From assembly GCA_963082975.1 (NCBI GenBank), contig OY720350.1, positions 48,872,734 through 48,936,733 on the forward strand: a DNA stretch of 64,000 nt, written 5' to 3'. Origin of the DNA: Labia minor. Taxonomy: Eukaryota > Arthropoda > Insecta > Dermaptera > Spongiphoridae. The notes below the pieces were generated by a model, which saw nothing but the letters and a program-made list of their open reading frames with translations, did not search any database and was not told the origin of the DNA. The position numbers and the translations under genes were made by a program. Below, piece by piece: positions 59,301 through 64,000 of the stretch (within the stretch, counting starts at the first letter, position 1; the number at the start of each line of letters is the position of its first letter).

Positions 59301-60556
59301 TTTTAGGTAATTGTTTACAAAACGGAAAGCTTCAGGGATTTGGATGAAACTTTGGATGAGAATTATTAAAATTTGTATATAAATCCATTGATATTCTATT
59401 TAGTTTTCATATATGAAAATTAAAAAATTAATTAATTAAATAATTTTCTTATATCCAAACCCAAACGAAAAAACCGAAGATTAGTAAATAAGTGATTAAT
59501 TAGTGAATTAGTAAATAAAACATTAATTAATGGCTGCACATTTCGACGTTCATAAATAGTTTATCTGTCAAAACTTTAATAATTTTTATCTCGTAAACTA
59601 GAAGAAACCGAGAAATATTGCATAAAGCCTAGTTTACACGGGCTTAGTATTTGTCATTATTTCAGGGGTGGTCAAATACTTTTAAACGCGGGCCAAAATG
59701 AAATTTTCAAAATGTCTTCCGTGCCCGAGGGCCATATTTCGAAAACACTAATAAAAATAATTTATCTTTTTTTTTTAGAGACATAATGAACGAAAAATCA
59801 AAATAAGAGCCAATTTTTTCAACGGGCCGGCGGGTGTTGAAAAAATTGGGCTTAAGCCTAGTTTACATTACTTGTCATTAGTTCAGGGGTGGGCAAATAC
59901 TTTTAAGCGCGGGCTTTTTGAACACCCGCCGTAAGCCCGTGTAAATAGGACCACAGACCATCTAACAGAATGCTCTTTGCAAAGACTAAACACATACACA
60001 CAACACACACACAAGCCAGATTTTTATTATATTTTCGAATGCCAGCATAACCAGATGGCGCCAAAAACTTTGTTTCACTGAGAACAATAGAATTTAGGGT
60101 GCCTGAATAGGGCTTTAAGGAAAGTTTCTTTGAAATTAAAATACAATCCACTGGCGAAGTTTCATCCAAATCCCTGAAGCTTCCCGTTTTACAAAGACCA
60201 AACACAAATCCGATTTTTTTTTCAATTAGTTACTTCCAGCATTCGCATAGTGGCGCCAAAAACTTTGTTTCTTCGAGAACAATAGAGTTTAGCAGTCTGT
60301 TAGATGGTCTGTGATCATCTGAGATATAAATTAAGGAAAAAAAAATTGATCTATATATTAAAGTGGCAATTTGTATTTTTAATTTAATTTTTAAAGTTAT
60401 TATAAATTTTAAAAATTTTATTTCAATATTAACCATGATTTATTTAATCATTATTTATAAATTAATAAAATTATTTTTTTTTAGTCGTACTCGAAAAATG
60501 AAGGATGGGAGCCTTTCAAATCCTGTGTAAAACAAGAAATGAAATCTGCAATGTGA
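52171..60556 (+). CDS. MICU3: MICU3-like mitochondrial calcium uptake regulator, 3' part (11 exons, N-terminus missing)
   Basis: This is an EF-hand regulator of the mitochondrial calcium uniporter. In the family it acts in the intermembrane space, usually as a heterodimer with MICU1. Exons are 52171-52315, 52407-52517, 53193-53240, 54271-54353, 54578-54643, 54815-54913, 56618-56826, 56926-57054, 57303-57460, 58421-58578 and 60485-60556. All introns are GT-AG and the phases agree, giving 425 residues plus TGA. Landmarks, numbered from the first residue seen: LTSRERRF near 12-19, GQLYMTPQDF near 28-37, first EF loop DTDGNQRVDKNE at 115-126, the VHFFGKKGK motif, FLNNLDDFAIA, second EF loop DVDGDGHLSYKE at 377-388, then MKDRLHRGF. 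All calcium-ligand positions are conserved in both loops. Cys416, in FKSCVK, matches the family cysteine used for the intermolecular disulfide. The ending resembles MICU3 more than MICU1 or MICU2. The targeting peptide and membrane helix are not in the exons seen. Assignment is from remembered family sequence, not a search. Confidence 0.93.
52407..52517 (+). CDS. MICU3: MICU3 exon b
   Basis: Acceptor TTCATAG, donor GTATGT. It is separated from exon a by a 91-bp intron. It encodes roughly residues 49-86, a basic stretch followed by SLDKGSSKMFRELRDKG, which matches the family's GSSKLFRNLKEKG. The open frame runs on into the intron to 52690, but the next exon restores the family sequence, so that extension is not coding. 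Confidence 0.9.
53193..53240 (+). CDS. MICU3: MICU3 exon c (48 nt)
   Basis: A small exon after a T-rich acceptor ending CTAG, with donor GTAAGTAT. It encodes IISYTEYLFLLSILT, nearly identical to the family signature before the first EF-hand. Both ends are in phase 1. Confidence 0.92.
53295..53945 (+). mobile_element. H1 copy 1d, in a MICU3 intron
   Basis: Full-length, between MICU3 exons c and d. It shares with copy 1e the variants CATGCACTTTGTATTGG and CATCCAGCCA, and both lack the GGCAACGCCGG piece, so 1d and 1e form a subfamily. The 3' subterminal repeat is expanded (CGTCGCGTCGGTCGGT). Confidence 0.78.
54271..54353 (+). CDS. MICU3: MICU3 exon d, first EF-hand
   Basis: Acceptor GATTTATAG, donor GTAAGTA. 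It encodes GFRIAFNMFDTDGN and then RVDKNEFLV. The loop has Asp, Asp, Asn, Arg (backbone position), Asp and Glu at the six coordinating positions, so it should bind calcium. The intron before it holds a family H1 repeat. Confidence 0.94.
54578..54643 (+). CDS. MICU3: MICU3 exon e (66 nt, phase 0-0)
   Basis: Acceptor TTTACAG, donor GTGAGT. It encodes 22 residues, IRRLLGGCMLKDRELDEPTR and two more, in the linker after the first EF-hand. The exon is symmetrical, so skipping it would keep the frame. The linker is poorly conserved between species, so this exon rests on frame, splice sites and position rather than close similarity. Confidence 0.85.
54815..54913 (+). CDS. MICU3: MICU3 exon f (99 nt, phase 0-0)
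   Basis: Acceptor TCTCTTCAG, donor GTGCGA. It encodes 33 residues with a Pro-rich piece (DPIPPVPTPQSKP) followed by IVSYSYLERILYQ, which lines up with the LVSRSYWDTL part of vertebrate MICU3. It is symmetrical like the exon before it. Confidence 0.86.
55825..56227. mobile_element. Inverted-repeat element in a MICU3 intron
   Basis: The arms read ATGAAAAATTATTTCCGG then TTATTTTCACGTTTAATTGT at both ends. Inside the right arm is GGGCTCCGAAACGTCGAGAC, again the CGAAACGT wording of the Penelope-like tails. The right end abuts a TA microsatellite. Confidence 0.65.
56230..56310. repeat. (TA)n microsatellite, about 40 units
   Basis: Uninterrupted TA repeat in the intron before MICU3 exon g. It is probably length-variable and may be mis-sized in assembly. 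Confidence 0.97.
56618..56826 (+). CDS. MICU3: MICU3 exon g, acidic insert and VHFFGKKGK
   Basis: The acceptor ends AAAACAG; the donor is GTACAT. It starts MEKVFGHAWRDKRGVDETSE, continues with an acidic stretch rich in Asp and Glu that looks longer than in vertebrate MICU3, then LVDTTLIVHFFGKKGKKEL and YEGFKK. The upstream intron is 1.7 kb and contains an inverted-repeat element and a long TA run. Confidence 0.92.
56926..57054 (+). CDS. MICU3: MICU3 exon h
   Basis: A long poly-T tract leads into the acceptor TTTAG. The donor lies in GA|GTACAT at 57055. It encodes FMENLQTEVLELEFHEFSKG and then the STISEVDFAKILLRYTHLD region, a direct match to the core between the EF-hands. Confidence 0.93.
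57303..57460 (+). CDS. MICU3: MICU3 exon i
   Basis: Acceptor ATTTTAG, donor G|GTATAC. It encodes DMFLERLLDRLRVESGITFE and then EFRVFCQFLNNLDDFAIAMR, the conserved alpha-helical core. The following intron contains a hAT MITE. Confidence 0.93.
57950..58321 (+). mobile_element. hAT MITE, copy 2, in a MICU3 intron
   Basis: Ends CAGGGCCGGCCCTAGAGC and GAGCTCGGGCCGTGCCTG, with a perfect 8-bp duplication CTCTGAGT (57942 and 58322). It is about 35 bp shorter than copy 1 through a small internal deletion. It lies between exons i and j, clear of the splice sites. Confidence 0.92.
58421..58578 (+). CDS. MICU3: MICU3 exon j, second EF-hand
   Basis: Acceptor TTGTGTTTAG, donor GTATTA. It encodes EFHRAVMICTGEVLSQHLVD, then FYIFDVDGDGHLSYKEFIAI and MKDRLHRGFK. 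The EF loop has every acidic ligand in place. The exon ends in phase 0 before the long last intron. Confidence 0.95.
59308..60205. mobile_element. Nested foldback and hAT-like complex in the last MICU3 intron
   Basis: The outer arms CAAAACGGAAAGCTTCAGGG and, reversed, CGGGAAGCTTCAGGGATTTG enclose sequence shared with FB-3 (TTCGACGTTCATAA). Inside, CAGGGGTGGTCAAATACTTT and CAGGGGTGGGCAAATACTTT mark two copies of a hAT-like end, each preceded by the same GCCTAGTTTACA block. Confidence 0.65.
59952..60313. repeat. Inverted pair with an internal direct repeat
   Basis: CACAGACCATCTAACAGA at 59952 is complemented at 60296-60313. Between them, a block of about 110 bp containing TGGCGCCAAAAACTTTGTTT occurs twice in direct order. 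It overlaps the right part of the complex at 59308-60205, so the order of insertion is unclear. Confidence 0.7.
60485..60556 (+). CDS. MICU3: MICU3 terminal exon k
   Basis: The acceptor follows a poly-T tract (TTTTTTTTAG). It encodes 23 residues ending in TGA at 60554-60556. FKSCVKQEMKS matches the vertebrate ending FKSCLKKELHS. AATAAA follows only eight bases after the stop, at 60564-60569, so the main poly(A) site may be close or may use one of several later AATAAA copies. Confidence 0.92.
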   Translation, partial: SYSKNEGWEPFKSCVKQEMKSAM

Positions 60557-60840
60557 ACCTGCCAATAAAACAATTTCTCCGCTTTCATTAACTCAAACAT
60601 CTAGTCAGTTTTTTTTTTATAAATTTCTATTAAATTAGCAAAAAAAGACATTCCTTCTTATATCCAATGTAAAATTGAATTGGATGAATGTGTTCATCCC
60701 ATATAGAAATTATATAAAATGTTATACCTATCAAGATTTGTTGAATTATTTATGATTCATTATTAATATTAAAATTTTTGAAAAGTCTTATTAAATAAGT
60801 ATACACTTTTTTAATTTTAAAATTTTCAACTAAAAAATAA
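60557..60840 (+). other. MICU3: Likely MICU3 3' UTR
   Basis: This is AT-rich sequence directly after the stop, with AATAAA at 60564 and further A-rich hexamers downstream. No coding potential is seen. The true end cannot be fixed without transcripts. Confidence 0.5.
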
Positions 60841-61172
60841 ATAAATTATATATGAATTATTATGGACAATGTATCTTGTTTTATATCTAAATATTATCAA
60901 ATAAATAAATAAATTATTTAAGTGTTAAAAGTTAATTTGATTGTTCTTACTCTTTTTGTTGGATAAGAATAGAATTCCTTAATTATCTATTGAAATGAAT
61001 AAAAAAAAATAAATTATATATGAATTATTATGGACAATGTATCTTGTTTTATATCTAAATATTATCAAATAAATAAATAAATTATTTAAGTGTTAAAAGT
61101 TAATTTGATTGTTCTTACTCTTTTTGTTGGATAAGAATAGAATTCCTTAATTATCTATTGAAATGAATGTTC
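60838..61172. repeat. Recent tandem duplication, period about 168 bp, two copies
   Basis: A block containing TATATGAATTATTATGGACA at 60849 recurs at 61017 with apparently no changes, through TAAGAATAGAATTCCTTAAT and on to TGAAATGAAT. The two copies differ only in the A-rich junction. It lies just downstream of the MICU3 stop and may affect 3' UTR length. Confidence 0.9.
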
Positions 61173-62957
61173 AATATTATTTAATTATAAAAACAATCAA
61201 ATCATTCATTTTATTTTAATCTTAATTTTTCAAAGTGAAGACAAAATATGCAAAAATAAACAAGAAAAAGAATTAATTGAAACTAAATAAATAAAAAATA
61301 TCAAATGAATATCTCAAATGTCAAAAAGTATGAAAAAAAGATTTGTTAAATTCTGTCAAAATAAATAATCACAAAAAGTAGAATATATAAATAAAAGATG
61401 TATTAAAGTGTTATCCTGATTAAAATTAAAATTTAAAACAATTTTTCGAGTTTTGCATAATATGAATATGAATTTTGCTATATTATATATAAACCAATTA
61501 TGGTTTATTTTATTCTCAGAATTTCATTTGACATTTTGTCTAGGATACTTGTATGTTAGTAGCGGGTGTTGGTAATTGATTGCTGAGTATTAATAAATTG
61601 TTTCAAAAGAAAACTCCGTACATTGCCTTTATTAACGCTCGAGTTATTCATGTGCCAATAGACTTGTAAATGGCGCATTAAAATATATTATTTATTATTT
61701 TTCTTAATTTTTTTTTATAATATATATATTTTACTATTAATAAATATTGAAAAGATAATATATTATAATGGATTATTTTCCAAAAGCCGTGCCAAATATT
61801 TGTTTTGTTTTATTAAACATTTTTGGAAAAATTAGAATATTCTTTAGAAATAACTACTCTATTTCAAACAATTTCAACTTTATATCTAGATCATCTGTTA
61901 TACTATTTAAAAAATTTATAATATAATAAAATGATAATTATAATATATAAATAAGATCGCGATCCGATCATTCTATTTTTTTTCAATTATTTTCATCTAA
62001 ATATTTTTATTTAATATACGAATAATTTATTCTATTAATACAAGTTACTGAATGAGAAAAAATATTATTAAAAATTGATTTTGCATTGAAGTACCTCATT
62101 ACAGAAATAAATAAGATTTCTCTGTTAGCACTCATCAAGAGTGACTGTTGAATATTGAATTTTTGGATTAAAGAATTAGGAAGAGGCTGATGATAATCCA
62201 TCAATTACCCTAAAAAATATAGATCATTTTTAGATCAAATTATCATGAAAATAGAAATGTAATCAATCTAAATAAAATATATTTTTCTATATATCTACTA
62301 TTTCTTAATAACCCGCATTTATAAAAACTTTTACGATTTGTAGTGGATTAAAAACTTATATTTGTCCATTTATAATAAGGAGGTTTCAGTAATACACCAT
62401 TCAATAGTCCTTGAGAGACTCATAAAGAGCCTATGTAAAAATGTGAGTGCATATTCCAAAACTCAATACAATTATAATTTTAAAAATGGTTATGGATTTA
62501 AAAATAAATGATACTAATGAACCAGTGTAAAAATTTCACACATTAACAATTATTTACAATATAACATTAATAATTTCAATTTTTTAATCATATACATATG
62601 TATGTATTAATAGAAATGTAAAAATAATGTATTCATGAAATATTATTGCTTAATATTGATTGCTTTTTTATTTATTAAATTCTTCAACATGTATCAATAA
62701 ATATTAAAATCAAGGATTATAATGGTTCAGGGTGACAGGTAAAAAAAAATAATTTTTCATCTTAACTCAAAAACTTATTGATAGATTTCGATTAAGAAGG
62801 ATCGAAAAGTCATGTTACCAAAATTGCTCTTAATCTTTTAAATTTATATATAGTTTATATCGTTTATTTTTTAATATTGAATAAATGAATTATTTTAAAA
62901 TAAGTTTTGGTTCAATTTCTAAGGAAATTTTTAAAAGAAAATAAGAAATATATAGTA
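61173..62957. other. AT-rich, no gene seen
   Basis: Downstream of MICU3. No coding frames or repeat ends are recognised. Confidence 0.5.
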
Positions 62958-63986
62958 CAGTAAAAACCTCAATATAACAGACTAATTGGGGGAGTGGTGT
63001 CCATTATATAAAAATAAGTTTAAAATAAATCAAAAAACTTTTTTTTAGAAAATATGTACACTGTATTTTGATATTAATAAAAAAAATACAAAACACAAAC
63101 AAAATTCTATTTAATCGTCTTCGGACATTCGTCGTGAAGTGACGTTGCTATTAGATATCGACGGTAATCATGCTTTGAAGAAAGAATCTAGTTTTGTTTG
63201 CACTTTTGAAATTCGCTGTCTAAAATATAGTATAGTTATCTGATTGTTTACATGAGGCAACACTTAGATTTAAGCATATGTAATATTAACAGGACGTTTT
63301 TCATTTTTACCGACCGACGATAGTAAGGGAGGTATTGTTTTCACACCAAATTTCACATGTGGAGATTTTTACATATCTCCACGAATCATGCATTTTCTTA
63401 ACAGAAAAAAGTATTTTTAGCATGTCTGTCCGTCCGTCCGTCCGTATAGATGTGTACAGCCTGAACGGCTGAACAGATTTTGATGAAATTTGGTATATTT
63501 ACTTAATACATCAGTGGGATGAATTGATCAACTTTTGGTGCAAATCCGGAAACCGGAAGTGGTAGTATTAGCGATCGACGATAGGAAGGGAAGGGTTATT
63601 TTCACACCAAATTTCACATGAGGAGATTTTTTTACATATCACCACGAATCATGCACTTTGTATTGGTTTTATCCTTGGGAAAATCATATTTATTAGTTTT
63701 TTCTTGATTTAAAATTATATGACGTCATCCAGCCATTGATGACGTCACAGCCTGGTCTTGCATATATATTATAAATAAAATAAAATTAAAAATGTTTATA
63801 TTTATTATTTATGTATCCATATCTGTTTTTTATTACATTAATAGAAATATTAAAATTATTTGAAATTGTTTCTGTAGCTGCTAATTAATTTACTTCAAAC
63901 CGTCGGTCGGTTCGGACCTGGCCACAGGTCAACTTATTTTACTTATTTGACCGGATTTTTTGTCCGTTATATCAAGGTTTTACTTG
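62958..63986. mobile_element. Pogo-like element, interrupted by H1 copy 1e
   Basis: Ends CAGTAAAAACCTCAATATAA and, reversed, CAAGTAAAACCTTGATATAA, flanked by TA at 62956 and 63987. The AAAACCTYRATATAACRGAC wording is usual for pogo/Tigger relatives. 63110-63200 may be worn transposase coding (reverse strand). About 630 bp of the length is the nested H1 copy. Confidence 0.78.
63309..63938 (+). mobile_element. H1 copy 1e, nested in a pogo-like element
   Basis: Complete by the family ends and inserted in a T-rich site inside the element at 62958-63986. It belongs to the same subfamily as copy 1d. Confidence 0.78.
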
Positions 63987-64000
63987 TAATAGATTCAAAT

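Overview
This window is AT-rich animal DNA, most probably from an arthropod. Two things point that way: the dense mix of mariner-like, hAT, pogo-like, Helitron and Helentron-type elements, and a mariner-like N-terminal domain (DUF4817 type) that is typical of arthropods. A crustacean such as a copepod would fit, but that is a guess. There are no bacterial-style operons, no CRISPR array and no convincing rRNA or tRNA gene.

Only one host gene can be read with confidence. It is the 3' part of a MICU3-type mitochondrial calcium uptake regulator on the + strand: eleven coding exons from 52,171 to 60,556, all with GT-AG introns in consistent phase, giving 425 residues up to the stop. Both EF-hand loops and the C-terminal cysteine are present. 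The start codon, mitochondrial targeting sequence and membrane helix lie upstream of 52,171 and were not found with certainty. Much of the left 50 kb may be first intron or intergenic DNA.

The rest is a layered mobile-element landscape. Family H1 (5 copies) and family H2 (7 copies) are unrelated in sequence but share a Helentron/HINE-like plan: a subterminal inverted repeat, a TGTC- or TG-type microsatellite near the 5' end, and a 3' stem-loop. A canonical Helitron (A^T target, TC...CTAG ends) occurs at 3.2 kb, as a 3' remnant at 24.6 kb and as a young insertion at 43.0 kb. The 43.0 kb copy sits inside a segment that also exists uninterrupted at 23.7 kb, so its ends can be read to the base. 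Also present are two foldback elements with perfect 8-bp target duplications (13.5 and 35.1 kb), two copies of one hAT MITE (17.1 and 58.0 kb), another hAT MITE (42.0 kb), a broken hAT with BED-type transposase remnants (48.7-49.7 kb), several internally deleted mariner elements, two pogo-like elements (41.1 and 63.0 kb), an internally deleted Jockey-like LINE at 10 kb with a mariner MITE inside it, and Penelope-like tails.

The MICU3 introns carry an H1 copy, an inverted-repeat element next to a long TA microsatellite, a hAT MITE and a nested foldback complex, yet every splice site is intact. The remaining stretches are AT-rich DNA in which I see no gene.
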